Below are positions 48,365-57,486 of a DNA stretch of 64,000 nt, piece by piece. Every line of letters begins with the position of its first letter. The stretch's first letter is position 1. Both the position numbers and the translations under genes were made by a program. The notes beneath the pieces are model-generated. The model made no database searches and had not been told where the DNA came from. It saw nothing but the letters and a program-made list of their open reading frames with translations. The DNA is from Aquimarina sp. RZ0 (GTDB lineage: Bacteria; Bacteroidota; Bacteroidia; Flavobacteriales; Flavobacteriaceae): the NCBI RefSeq assembly GCF_008370685.1, contig NZ_VTZU01000013.1, positions 42,657 to 106,656 of the forward strand, given 5' to 3'.

Positions 48365-48802
48365 ATGGAATTTTTAGATATACATAAAAATAAGAAAAGT
48401 TATAGTAATCAAAACAACCCAAACTTAACTTTTGAAAATATACAAATGGCTTCTACTTCTAGAGGAATAGGTCTTAGCATATCTATCTCTTACTTAAAAA
48501 AGAACAATTTTAAGGTTGATATAAAGGGTAAAATGCTACGTGTCGGCATGATGGTTTCAAAAATTACTGCTTATAATAAGTCCCTACTTAAAAAATATTG
48601 CAAATACATCTTTATTGAAGGTCATATTGCACTCCCCTATAGAAAGCAGTTACCAATAGATACCATAAAATATAGAATAGAATCACTATTAATTCAGCGT
48701 ATTGAAAAAAGCAGGGAATACAATAGAGAGATTAAAAAAAAGCGTTCAAAAATCTATCATTACATTCAAAACAGTAAAGAAGTTTTACAACTTATATCAT
48801 AA
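48365..48802 (+). CDS. Hypothetical protein, possibly a divergent small heat-shock (Hsp20-like) protein
   Basis: 145 residues, no signal peptide or membrane span, very basic C-terminus. The stretch NNFKVDIKGKMLRVGM followed ~30 residues later by IEGHIALPYRKQLPIDTIKY recalls the alpha-crystallin pattern (F-L-P...VD...I), but the match is weak and the usual C-terminal I-x-I motif is unclear. It is followed after 31 bp by a small secreted protein gene. Unknown function. Confidence 0.55.
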   Translation: MEFLDIHKNKKSYSNQNNPNLTFENIQMASTSRGIGLSISISYLKKNNFKVDIKGKMLRVGMMVSKITAYNKSLLKKYCKYIFIEGHIALPYRKQLPIDTIKYRIESLLIQRIEKSREYNREIKKKRSKIYHYIQNSKEVLQLIS

Positions 48803-48833
48803 ATTATTGTACAACATACTAAAGGTCATCACA

Positions 48834-49250
48834 ATGAAAACAATAATAATTACCGTCGTATTCCTTATAACTTCTGTAACGAACTTACCGTACGCTCAAA
48901 ACAGGAATGATAAAAATAAACCAGATGAAAGAATTGAAGTAAATAAAGAGTATGATGAACACGGAAATCTGATACGTTATGATTCTATTTATTCTTATTC
49001 CAGTACTACTGGTACTATAAACAGGTCGCATTTAGATTCCATTTTTAAGGACTTCTTCCCTAATCAACATTCGTCTTTTTTTGGAAATTCATTTGAGCTA
49101 GATGAATCTATATTTACTGATAGTTTTATGCATATTGATTCTATATGGAAACAAAGGATGCTGGATCAAAAAAGTTTGTTTGATCATTTTTTTGAATCTA
49201 AACCCCAAAAAAAAGATACAACCTATATAAAAAAACAAGGCAAAATATAA
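48834..49250 (+). CDS. Small secreted hypothetical protein
   Basis: 138 residues from the ATG at 48834; an upstream in-frame start overlaps the preceding gene and lacks a signal. Signal peptide MKTIIITVVFLITSVTNLPYAQ, then an acidic, Asp/Ser/Phe-rich chain with KEYDEHGNLIRYDSIYSYSS and repeated D-S-I/F-F clusters (DSIFKDFFP, DESIFTDSF). No catalytic motif. It ends 22 bp before the ABC ATPase gene, so it may be co-transcribed with it. Confidence 0.7.
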   Translation: MKTIIITVVFLITSVTNLPYAQNRNDKNKPDERIEVNKEYDEHGNLIRYDSIYSYSSTTGTINRSHLDSIFKDFFPNQHSSFFGNSFELDESIFTDSFMHIDSIWKQRMLDQKSLFDHFFESKPQKKDTTYIKKQGKI

Positions 49251-49272
49251 ATTACCAATTACATTAGTTTTT

Positions 49273-50202
49273 ATGAACATACAAATCGAGAATTTAACAA
49301 AAACGTATGGCCCTCAAACAGCTGTAAATAACATCAGCTTTGACGTCAAAACTGGCGAAGTACTAGGATTCCTTGGGCCAAATGGTGCTGGAAAATCCAC
49401 TACAATGAAAATGATCACGGGTTACATCGGTATCGGAAAAGGCGACATTCGTATCGGTGGAAAAAGTGTTAGAGAAACATCGGATGACATAAAACAACAT
49501 ATAGGCTACTTACCAGAAAACAACCCTTTGTATCTGGATATGCCTGTAATAGATTATCTGGAATTCTGTGCTGCAATCCAAGGTCTTGATAAAACACAGA
49601 TCAAAAAAAGAATCAAAAAAATGATAGGAATCTGTGGGCTCAATCGGGAGAAACATAAAAAAATAGGAGAACTCTCCAAAGGATACCGACAACGTGTTGG
49701 ACTTGCACAAGCAATGATACACGATCCCGAAATTCTGATTTTAGATGAGCCGACTACAGGATTAGACCCTAACCAAATTATTGAGATCAGAAAATTAATA
49801 CGCGATCTGGGGAAAGAAAAAACGGTGATTTTAAGTACACATATATTACCAGAAGTAGAAGCGACTTGTGATCGTATTTTGATTATCAATAAGGGTACTA
49901 TCGTTGCAGACGGTACAGCTGATACTTTAAGAAAACAAGCTCAGGGCAATGAAATACTAAGAGTACGTATTGAAGATGCTGATCCCAACATTGTCATACA
50001 ATCAATCAATGAGCTCCCCACAGTACGTGAAGTCGATTTTGTAAAAAAAGACACTAATCTTTTCGAATTACAAAGTGTATCCGAACAAAGCTCCAGAAGA
50101 TCCATATTCGATCTATGTGTACAGAAAAAGTGGGTACTTACAGAGCTTACCCCCTTAGAAACCAAATTAGAAGATATTTTTAGAAACGTAACAATGAATT
50201 AA
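49273..50202 (+). CDS. GldA-like ABC transporter ATP-binding protein
   Basis: 309 residues. Walker A LGPNGAGKST, Q-loop region YLPENNPLYLDMPVIDYL, signature LSKGYRQRVGLAQAM, Walker B ILILDEPTTGLDP and the switch His in LSTHILPE are all intact. A C-terminal ~80-residue extension (ILRVRIEDADPNIVIQSINE) is usual for GldA/CcmA-type ATPases. The permease gene follows 2 bp later, then a GldG-family gene and a DUF4340 gene. In gliding Bacteroidota, GldA, GldF and GldG are needed for motility, but this set with DUF4340 also occurs in non-gliders. Confidence 0.92.
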   Translation: MNIQIENLTKTYGPQTAVNNISFDVKTGEVLGFLGPNGAGKSTTMKMITGYIGIGKGDIRIGGKSVRETSDDIKQHIGYLPENNPLYLDMPVIDYLEFCAAIQGLDKTQIKKRIKKMIGICGLNREKHKKIGELSKGYRQRVGLAQAMIHDPEILILDEPTTGLDPNQIIEIRKLIRDLGKEKTVILSTHILPEVEATCDRILIINKGTIVADGTADTLRKQAQGNEILRVRIEDADPNIVIQSINELPTVREVDFVKKDTNLFELQSVSEQSSRRSIFDLCVQKKWVLTELTPLETKLEDIFRNVTMN

Positions 50203-50204
50203 TT

Positions 50205-50930
50205 ATGCGCACTATTTGGACTATTGCAAAACGAGAATTAGCAACTTTTTTTGATTCGCTAATCGCCTATATCATCCTCGGACTATTTTTAGGGTTTAGT
50301 GGTTTTTTTACGTGGCTATATGGCAATGATATTTTTTTGGTAGGGCAAGCCAACCTGAGAGTATTTTTTAATATCGCTTCCTGGACATTGTTCTTTTTTA
50401 TTCCTGCTATTACTATGAAAATGCTGGCAGAAGAACAAAAAACAGGAACTTTAGAATTGTTATTGACAAAATCAGTAACGGATCGACAATTAATCTTGGG
50501 TAAGTTCCTAGGATCTTTACTATTGATTTGCATCGCTTTAGTAGCTACCTTACCGTATATAATTACGATTTCTAATATAGGAAATTTAGACAATGGAGGA
50601 ACCATTTGTGGTTATCTAGGATTATTTTTAATGAGTATTACTTATACGGCTATTGGGATTTTTGCCAGTAGTATTACCACCAATCAAATAGTAGCTTTTA
50701 TGCTGGCTCTACTAATAGGGCTATTTTTTCATATCATTTTTGGTGTTTTGGCCGATAATTTTACCGGTATTACGGGACAATTATTGGACTCCTTAAGTCT
50801 ACAATCCCATTTTGAGTCTATTTCAAGAGGAGTTATCGATTCTAAGGATGTCATCTACTTCTTATCTGTTACTGTATTAGGTCTTTTTCTAGCAGAAACT
50901 TCATTATCAAAAAGGCATATGTCTAAATAA
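50205..50930 (+). CDS. GldF-like ABC transporter permease
   Basis: 241 residues with six predicted membrane spans. Conserved segments: KRELATFFDSLIAYIILG at the start and MLAEEQKTGTLELLLTKSVTD in the middle, both characteristic of the GldF/ABC-2 permease family, whose members are of this size. It is positioned 2 bp after the ATPase gene and 14 bp before the GldG-family gene, so the four proteins presumably form one complex. Confidence 0.9.
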   Translation: MRTIWTIAKRELATFFDSLIAYIILGLFLGFSGFFTWLYGNDIFLVGQANLRVFFNIASWTLFFFIPAITMKMLAEEQKTGTLELLLTKSVTDRQLILGKFLGSLLLICIALVATLPYIITISNIGNLDNGGTICGYLGLFLMSITYTAIGIFASSITTNQIVAFMLALLIGLFFHIIFGVLADNFTGITGQLLDSLSLQSHFESISRGVIDSKDVIYFLSVTVLGLFLAETSLSKRHMSK

Positions 50931-50944
50931 ATTTATTACGCAAA

Positions 50945-52450
50945 ATGAAAAAATTAAGTATTACCATACTTTTGATTATAGGAATTCTGGTATTTATCAA
51001 TCTTGTATCAGAACAATTCTTTTTTAGGATTGATCTTACAGAAGACAATCAATATACATTAAGTGATGCCACCAAAGATATTATGGAATCACTAGAAAAT
51101 CCAATTACTGTAAAAGCTTACTTCTCTGAGAACCTCCCGCCAGATATTGCTAAAACCAAAAAGGATTTTGAGGAATATCTTATAGAATATGCGCGTCTTT
51201 CTGATAATAATCTAGTGTATGAATTTATTAACCCTAATGAAAATGAAGAAAAAGAACGACTGGCAATAGAATCAGGCGTTAATCCGGTAATGATCAATGT
51301 AAGAGAAAAAGATCAAATGAAACAACAGAAAGCTTTTCTTGGAGCTGTACTAGCGTTAGAAGAACAAAAAGAGGTAATTCCTTTTATGCAACCAGGAGCT
51401 CCTATAGAATATCTTTTATCTTCTTCGATTAAAAAAATTGCAGTAACCAATAAGCCGTCAATAGGATTAATACAAGGTTCTGGAGAGCCTTCTTTACAAC
51501 AAATGATACAGGTAAAGCAAGGATTGGATGTATTGTATAATTTGACACCGTTGGACCTCAATGATTCTGTTCCGATTCCGGATACATTTAAGACCGTAGC
51601 TTTAGTAAAACCCTCGGATACTCTAAAAAAAGGAGCCTTAAAACAATTAGATGACTTTTTAGAAAGAGGTGGTAATTTAGTCGTAGCATTAAACAGAGTT
51701 GATGGAGATCTTAACAGGTCTTATGGCTCAGTTGTTAATACAGGTGTTGAGCATTGGTTACAGGAAAAAGGAGTAGACATCAAAGATGATTTTGTGGTAG
51801 ATGCGCAATGTGCTTCGGTCAGTGTGCAGCAACAACAAGGAATGTTTCGTTTCAATTCTAATGTTTCTTTTCCGTATTTACCCATCATCAATACTTTTTC
51901 TGATCACCCAATTACCAAAGGATTAGAAGCGGTAATTATGCAATTTGCAAGCCCAATTAACTATACAGCAAATGATTCTTTAAAGAAATTTACACCTATT
52001 GCTTTTACCTCAGAAAAATCTGGAAGTGTAAAAGCTCCTCAATACTTTGATATTCAAAAACAATGGACAGAAAATGATTTTCCATTACAAAAACAAACTG
52101 TCGCAGGAATACTGGAGCAAACTCATCCTAATGGTAATAGATCTCGAATTTGTATTATTAGTGATGGAGATTTTGCTGTAAATGCTAATCAAGAGCAGCA
52201 AGTGCAGCCTAATAATATAAATTTTATGGTCAATGCTATAGATTGGCTTAGTGATGATACGGGGTTAATTGATCTCAGAACAAAGGGAATTCAGTACAGA
52301 CCAATTGAGGTATTAGAGGATAGTACTAAAACAGTATTAAAGTATTTCAATTTTTTATTCCCAATACTTCTAGTAGTCATTTATGGCGTGGTACGTATGC
52401 AAATGAACAAAAACAAACGAATTAAAAGAATGCAAGAAAGTTATGAGTAA
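50945..52450 (+). CDS. GldG-family ABC transporter auxiliary protein
   Basis: 501 residues. N-terminal membrane anchor (ITILLIIGILVFINLVSEQF), then RIDLTEDNQYTLSDATKDIM, the classical GldG/ABC_transp_aux start, with DLERGGNLVVALN-type Rossmann segments (LDDFLERGGNLVVAL) and SDGDFAVN. A C-terminal span (FNFLFPILLVVIYGVV) anchors the other end, so most of the protein is extracytoplasmic. Its stop overlaps the next start by 8 bp, implying translational coupling. Confidence 0.9.
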   Translation: MKKLSITILLIIGILVFINLVSEQFFFRIDLTEDNQYTLSDATKDIMESLENPITVKAYFSENLPPDIAKTKKDFEEYLIEYARLSDNNLVYEFINPNENEEKERLAIESGVNPVMINVREKDQMKQQKAFLGAVLALEEQKEVIPFMQPGAPIEYLLSSSIKKIAVTNKPSIGLIQGSGEPSLQQMIQVKQGLDVLYNLTPLDLNDSVPIPDTFKTVALVKPSDTLKKGALKQLDDFLERGGNLVVALNRVDGDLNRSYGSVVNTGVEHWLQEKGVDIKDDFVVDAQCASVSVQQQQGMFRFNSNVSFPYLPIINTFSDHPITKGLEAVIMQFASPINYTANDSLKKFTPIAFTSEKSGSVKAPQYFDIQKQWTENDFPLQKQTVAGILEQTHPNGNRSRICIISDGDFAVNANQEQQVQPNNINFMVNAIDWLSDDTGLIDLRTKGIQYRPIEVLEDSTKTVLKYFNFLFPILLVVIYGVVRMQMNKNKRIKRMQESYE

Positions 52451-53399
52451 AAATATTAATAATAAAGTATTGGTTGGTGTCTTGGCAAGTTTAGCAATCA
52501 TCTTTTTGGGGACAAATTATTTTAGGAAAAATAACAATAAAACTACCTTAAAAACAGATATTATTGCAATTGATACTTCTCAAGTATCTAAGATTAGAAT
52601 ACAAAAAGTTGCTACAAATGGTACTGAAATCACTTTTTCAAAAAGTACTCAAGATTGGCAGGTATCACAAGGAACGATTTCTAGTGTTATGAAACCTGAA
52701 AATATAAATATGATCCTCGGTCAGCTAACACAGCTTACCATAGAGCGGTTAGTTGCTAAAACAAAAGATAAATGGGCTACATATCAATTAAAAGACGCTA
52801 CAGCTATCAAAGTGATTGTAGAGGATAATCAAGGAAAACCAACAACCTTGTACCTTGGAAAAATTAAATATGAAAAGCCTGCAAATCAGTATAGTCAATA
52901 TAATCTTAATGGATCTACATATATACGCGTGAATGATGATCCAAAAGTGTATAGTGCAAAAGGAATGCTATCCAATACCTTCAATCGGGATTTTAATTCC
53001 TGGAGAAATTCTGATTTTTTAAAAGTAGACAAAAATTCAGTAACCAAAATTCAGTTTGATTATCCAGAAGAGCAGCGTTTGATACTCCACAAAAAAGACA
53101 GCGTTTGGAATATAGGAGAAATAATTGCTGATTCAACAAAAGTGGCTCAGTACTTAACAACTATATCTTATAAAAATAATTCAAAATTTGCGGATACATT
53201 TATACCTAAAACAAAAGCTGATTACAAAATAAGAATTGAAGGAAATAATATGAATGAAACCATAATTGAAGCATATAAGGATACAATAGCCAGCAAATTT
53301 TATTTAAAATCTACTATGAACCCTCAAGTCTTTTTCGAAAGTGATTCTATCGGAATTTTTAAGCAATTATTTGTTAGTAGCGATCATTTTATTAAGTAA
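52443..53399 (+). CDS. DUF4340 domain protein of the Gld-like ABC set
   Basis: 318 residues. One N-terminal membrane span (VLVGVLASLAIIFLGTNYF), then a periplasmic domain with the repeated beta units typical of DUF4340 (VSKIRIQKVATNGTEITFSK, WRNSDFLKVDKNSVTKIQF, SVWNIGE). DUF4340 proteins regularly follow GldG-family genes. Biochemical role unknown. It overlaps the GldG-like gene by 8 bp; a strong terminator follows. Confidence 0.87.
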   Translation: MSKNINNKVLVGVLASLAIIFLGTNYFRKNNNKTTLKTDIIAIDTSQVSKIRIQKVATNGTEITFSKSTQDWQVSQGTISSVMKPENINMILGQLTQLTIERLVAKTKDKWATYQLKDATAIKVIVEDNQGKPTTLYLGKIKYEKPANQYSQYNLNGSTYIRVNDDPKVYSAKGMLSNTFNRDFNSWRNSDFLKVDKNSVTKIQFDYPEEQRLILHKKDSVWNIGEIIADSTKVAQYLTTISYKNNSKFADTFIPKTKADYKIRIEGNNMNETIIEAYKDTIASKFYLKSTMNPQVFFESDSIGIFKQLFVSSDHFIK

Positions 53400-53484
53400 C
53401 GAATTATTATACCAGGAACGCACCTCGACTTTTTCTATTTCTGGTTTTAAAATATTCAAATAGAAAACATTTTTTTTTTAGACA

Positions 53485-53519
53485 AAAAAGAAACCTTGGT
53501 ATAGCCAAGGTTTCTTTTT
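53485..53519 (+). terminator. Rho-independent terminator of the Gld-like operon
   Basis: AAAAAGAAACCTTGG and CCAAGGTTTCTTTTT form a perfect 15-bp stem with a 5-nt loop (TATAG), ending in T-rich sequence, 86 bp past the DUF4340 stop. The A-rich left arm lets it work in both directions. Confidence 0.88.
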
Positions 53520-53542
53520 ATTGTAGTACTCATCTTGAGTAA

Positions 53543-53702
53543 TACGATTTATAACTAAAAATTTCGCATATTCATCGTTTCTTTTTCCTTTCTACTTCGT
53601 TTAAAAAATAAACCGTAGCTATAGCTATGCTTGATTTTTTTGCCTTGCATAAAGAAAAAATAATTCAATGAATTTATACGAATTTTTTAATCACAAATCG
53701 TA
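53543..53702 (-). mobile_element. 160-bp palindromic MITE, copy 3
   Basis: Reverse orientation relative to copies 1 and 2, with TAA flanks at 53540-53542 and 53703-53705. By eye identical to copies 2 and 4. It lies 25 bp from the stop of the minus-strand G8/CEMIP-like gene, so it lies in that transcript's 3' end. Confidence 0.9.
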
Positions 53703-53727
53703 TAATTAATACTTTGACCTACAAAAT

Positions 53728-56700
53728 TTACTCTTTGTAAACCTTTGCAAAAATTTCTTGTAATGATTCACTATCTATAATATTTACGAAATAGATTCCT
53801 TTTGCTAATCCTGAGATATCAATTAGATAGTTTTCATCGACAATAAAGTCCATCACTTTTTTACCATTCAGACTATATACAAATCCTGTGCTTTCTAATG
53901 GTACATTCTCAAAGTATAATAAGCCTTCCGTTGGGTTAGGGTACATACTTATAGAAGCATTCAAAACATCATTGTTATCTCTTGTAGTGCCAATTTTTTC
54001 AACCTTGATGGCAGATGCCAAGTCATTAAAACGGTTATCTTGTAAACAGTCATCATCTGCTATAAATTCTCTAGTCCTGCCAGAAAGTCCTCCATGTTCA
54101 TAAAGTGTTACCTTATACCCATTTGGAACACTTAAAGAAGACAAGCGGTCATTTGGGAATTTTGCCGTAAATTCTTTAAATTCAAAAGTTCCTTCTCCAA
54201 ATGATGCACTAGTTCCGCTAAAAGCGCAACCTCCAAATACTCTTACTTGACGCTCTACTTTAATGGCAGAAGTAATATTATTAAAATTATTATTATCCAA
54301 ACATCCATCATCTCTAGTCAATACTAAAGTTCTTCCAGAAGGTCCCCCGTGTAGATAAAGCGTCACTTTGTATCCACTAGGCACTCTAATAGATGACAAT
54401 TTATCGTTTGGAAATTTACTTGTGAATTCTCTAAAAGCGAAAGTTCCTTCACTGAAATTAGCGCTTGTACCGCTGTAATTACAACCATCAAATAATACTA
54501 CTTGGTCGCTATTTGGGTCAACTACAGAAATAGTAAGTGTTGCTTCACTGGTTGCTCCATCATTATCTGTAGCTACAATTCTAAGCGTATAGCTGCCAGC
54601 ACTTAAATTTTGTAATAAAAGATCATCTTGACCACTAGCGCCCCATTCATAAGGAGTTATATTTTCTTGTCTAACAAGTGTGCCGTTCACGTACAATTTT
54701 ACATTATTAATAGTTCCGTCTGCATCACGTGCGTTTGCTTTAACATACAAATTATCACCAATATTTAGATTTTTGTTTGAAGGTGATACAAAACTAACTA
54801 CGGGTTTAGTGTTCTGAGATGGACCTGGATCAGCTTTCACAAAGTGAATCCAATTTCCGTGAATACTTTCTCCACGATTCATTAGTTTAAGGTAAAGGTC
54901 GTTATTACCAGCCCTGAAATAACTATCTACTTTCGAATTTCTAAGAGCTCCAAGCGAATTTAACTTAGAAAAGACTTGCTTTGTTTGATAATTTCTAGGC
55001 TTGATATTATTAGCCTGATCTACCAATTTTAAAATAACACCCACTGTATTTGAAGGCATACTCCACTGGTGAAGCGACAATAACATATCCTGAGTATCAA
55101 TATTGAATCCTTCTGGGAATCGCAGTGTATATTCGGCACCAGCTTTTAAGCCTACTCTTCTTTGATTAAATTCATTTCTTTTCTTAAAATCTATAGTAAC
55201 CCCTTGCGGAGATGTAATGGTGACTTTAGGTCTTTTATTTTCTCTAGTAGGATTAGAACTTGTAGGGGTTTCAAGATTGACATAACGTTGTTTTGTCACA
55301 ATAGATTTGAATTGATCATTGGTACTACCCGTTCTTTTGTCTCCTAAACTACTATCGAAAGTCCATGGATCTAATGGAGCAAAAGAATAACCAGGACCAC
55401 CACCAAAACGAGATGTCAACGTACCATCACGATCATACACATCTCTAATGCTTAAATGATTAGCTCGTTGCGCCGCATTCATCTTTGAGTAGGATCCATC
55501 ATTTTCATAAGATAACCCTTCGGTTTCTGCACCTGATCGCACACGGTTTCCACCACCTTGAGCTACAAAAAATCTTCCACCAACACCAGCAATATGTGCA
55601 TTTTCTATAATTGTATTTCCATGGTAAAGTGCTAAACCAGTAACTTCTTTATTACGTTCATTAAGATTTCCTCGACTGCGTATTACCAACAAGGCATCTT
55701 TGATCAAATTGGGATCAGAATCCCAGCTAAAGAAGTTGTTATCAGCCGCTTTAAAGTTTGTAAACGTATGTCTGACATTGGATACCAAAGGATACAATCC
55801 AATTCTTGTCAAATAAATCGTCAAATTTTTATAAACAGGATCAATATTACCAAATGTACGCTCTTTTTCACCAAAAGCACCACCTCCATCAGGAGCATTC
55901 CCTCTTAAGGCTACTACAAATCCAGTGACACTAGAATGTACTGTGTTATGATCAAAATTAGCTAAAGGAGTTTCTCTAGGTCTAAAATTTGCATATTCTG
56001 CAATTTTTCCGGCAGCACCTCTGGGTAATGCTGGTTGTCCAAACCAAATTCCGGATCCTTCACATCCCGCTACTACATTACCTATATAATCGTTTCCTGC
56101 ATTCGCAATCCAAAAGGCAGATGTTGTTCGTGATCGATCTGTTCTATCATGAAAAGTATCTGTTTCATCTACCACATAAGCAGCAGCTCCAGGTCTATTA
56201 TCGTCGGGATGAACTCTATGAATACCATAAGCAATATTATTAATAAACTTGTTGTTCAACTCTACACCGTCTTCTGTGAAGAATCCATGACCGTGAACAT
56301 CGTGTAAAACGATACCTTCAACAACCACATTATCGGTGGTATGTACTACTACTCCACGATTGTTACTGTTAGTAATAGAAGAATTTCTGAAGTAATCTCC
56401 TGATCGATCTCTAGCTACATGCCAGTGAAAAGGGTACCTTCCTAATCTTCCTGCCTGTCCCATAAGATCTAGTTGAACACCTTCGACACTTATTTGTCCT
56501 GCAGACGGCATGATCATGATATGACCTCCAACTCCATTTTTGGCTTTACCTTTACCTTCTTTAACTAATTTTGCTCTGTCCCCGAAGAAATTATCGGTAT
56601 CCTGCGCTTCTGTTCCTTTTATTTTTATATTTCTACTAAGTAATGCCACTTCTGCTCGTAAATCTATAGAAAAGGTCTTTCCTGGATTGATACTTTGCGG

Positions 56701-57486
56701 GTCTAGATCTTTTCCATAGGTCTCAATTTCTCCATAATGCATATATGTCAACGGGCGATCTAGTGTTAATCTTGTATTGGCACCAAGATTTTGAATTGCG
56801 GTGATGGTTCGAACATCCTCACGGGTATAATCTGTAGCACTACTGGCTATAACAATCTGATCTCCAACTTCCCAGTTTAGAACCCCATCATGTTGTGCTG
56901 AAAGTGCACCAGAATGGTTGCGATCAATAATATTAGCTACTGTGATAGTTCTAGCACCAATAGCGGCAGTTTGAGATAATTTGGTAAAGGGGAGTCTATT
57001 TTCTCCAAAAAATTGAAGTCTTCCTCCGCCTCCGGCCATAAGAAAACCATCATTTTTCTTTATATCCATATTCATGCCATTAGCCATCGGCACTGATTGG
57101 TTGGCATTAGGATCGGTTCCTGTTAGGGTAAGCGTAAAATTTCCTCTATCAAAACGGTTGTTAGCTTGACCTATCCTGAAGACACCGCCGCTGTTTACGT
57201 GCACCCATCGAGTGGTTAGCGCCTTGTTGAGATTTCCATTTTCATTTACATTTAGTGTGCCGTGTACCACAACTTCTTTTGCAGTATGGCTTCCAACAAT
57301 ATTTACCCTAAAATTTTTACTGATTATGGCTCTTTTATTAGCATTAGGGACGCCATTATCCCAAGTATTCGCTGAATTCCAGTTTCCGTTGGCTTTAGCT
57401 TTAGTCACTTGTTGAGCAGTGATATTGAATGTTGTTAAGAAAATAAGTATAAAACTCCAAGAGCTCTTAAAAATAAAGTTTTTCAT
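53728..57486 (-). CDS. Secreted G8-domain, CEMIP/TMEM2-like protein with beta/gamma-crystallin repeats and T9SS tail
   Basis: 1252 residues. Signal peptide ending NITAQ. Residues ~35-180 are a G8 domain (WNSANTWDNGVPNANKRAII, VVVHGTLNV, GGGGRLQFFGENRLPFTKL). Residues ~180-640 form a right-handed beta-helix like vertebrate CEMIP/TMEM2 (GDQIVIASSATDYTREDVRT, AGRLGRYPFHWHVARDRSGD, NRGVVVHTTDNVVVEGIVLH, HGHGFFTEDG). CEMIP proteins depolymerise hyaluronan. An Ig-like domain follows (~950-1030, VVSFVSPSNKNLNIGD), then two tandem beta/gamma-crystallin-like repeats, each with FNDLASAIKV-type ends and GYKVTLY-HGG-SGR, and a T9SS type A signal (ISMYPNPTEGLLYFENVPLE). It should be secreted via type IX. 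Glycan depolymerisation is inferred from fold only. Confidence 0.88.
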   Translation of the reverse strand: MKNFIFKSSWSFILIFLTTFNITAQQVTKAKANGNWNSANTWDNGVPNANKRAIISKNFRVNIVGSHTAKEVVVHGTLNVNENGNLNKALTTRWVHVNSGGVFRIGQANNRFDRGNFTLTLTGTDPNANQSVPMANGMNMDIKKNDGFLMAGGGGRLQFFGENRLPFTKLSQTAAIGARTITVANIIDRNHSGALSAQHDGVLNWEVGDQIVIASSATDYTREDVRTITAIQNLGANTRLTLDRPLTYMHYGEIETYGKDLDPQSINPGKTFSIDLRAEVALLSRNIKIKGTEAQDTDNFFGDRAKLVKEGKGKAKNGVGGHIMIMPSAGQISVEGVQLDLMGQAGRLGRYPFHWHVARDRSGDYFRNSSITNSNNRGVVVHTTDNVVVEGIVLHDVHGHGFFTEDGVELNNKFINNIAYGIHRVHPDDNRPGAAAYVVDETDTFHDRTDRSRTTSAFWIANAGNDYIGNVVAGCEGSGIWFGQPALPRGAAGKIAEYANFRPRETPLANFDHNTVHSSVTGFVVALRGNAPDGGGAFGEKERTFGNIDPVYKNLTIYLTRIGLYPLVSNVRHTFTNFKAADNNFFSWDSDPNLIKDALLVIRSRGNLNERNKEVTGLALYHGNTIIENAHIAGVGGRFFVAQGGGNRVRSGAETEGLSYENDGSYSKMNAAQRANHLSIRDVYDRDGTLTSRFGGGPGYSFAPLDPWTFDSSLGDKRTGSTNDQFKSIVTKQRYVNLETPTSSNPTRENKRPKVTITSPQGVTIDFKKRNEFNQRRVGLKAGAEYTLRFPEGFNIDTQDMLLSLHQWSMPSNTVGVILKLVDQANNIKPRNYQTKQVFSKLNSLGALRNSKVDSYFRAGNNDLYLKLMNRGESIHGNWIHFVKADPGPSQNTKPVVSFVSPSNKNLNIGDNLYVKANARDADGTINNVKLYVNGTLVRQENITPYEWGASGQDDLLLQNLSAGSYTLRIVATDNDGATSEATLTISVVDPNSDQVVLFDGCNYSGTSANFSEGTFAFREFTSKFPNDKLSSIRVPSGYKVTLYLHGGPSGRTLVLTRDDGCLDNNNFNNITSAIKVERQVRVFGGCAFSGTSASFGEGTFEFKEFTAKFPNDRLSSLSVPNGYKVTLYEHGGLSGRTREFIADDDCLQDNRFNDLASAIKVEKIGTTRDNNDVLNASISMYPNPTEGLLYFENVPLESTGFVYSLNGKKVMDFIVDENYLIDISGLAKGIYFVNIIDSESLQEIFAKVYKE

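Noticed and set aside
49273..52450. Assigning the symbols gldA, gldF and gldG
   Set aside because: The family match is good, but the DUF4340 partner suggests a paralogous set, and a second gldFG could exist outside the window.
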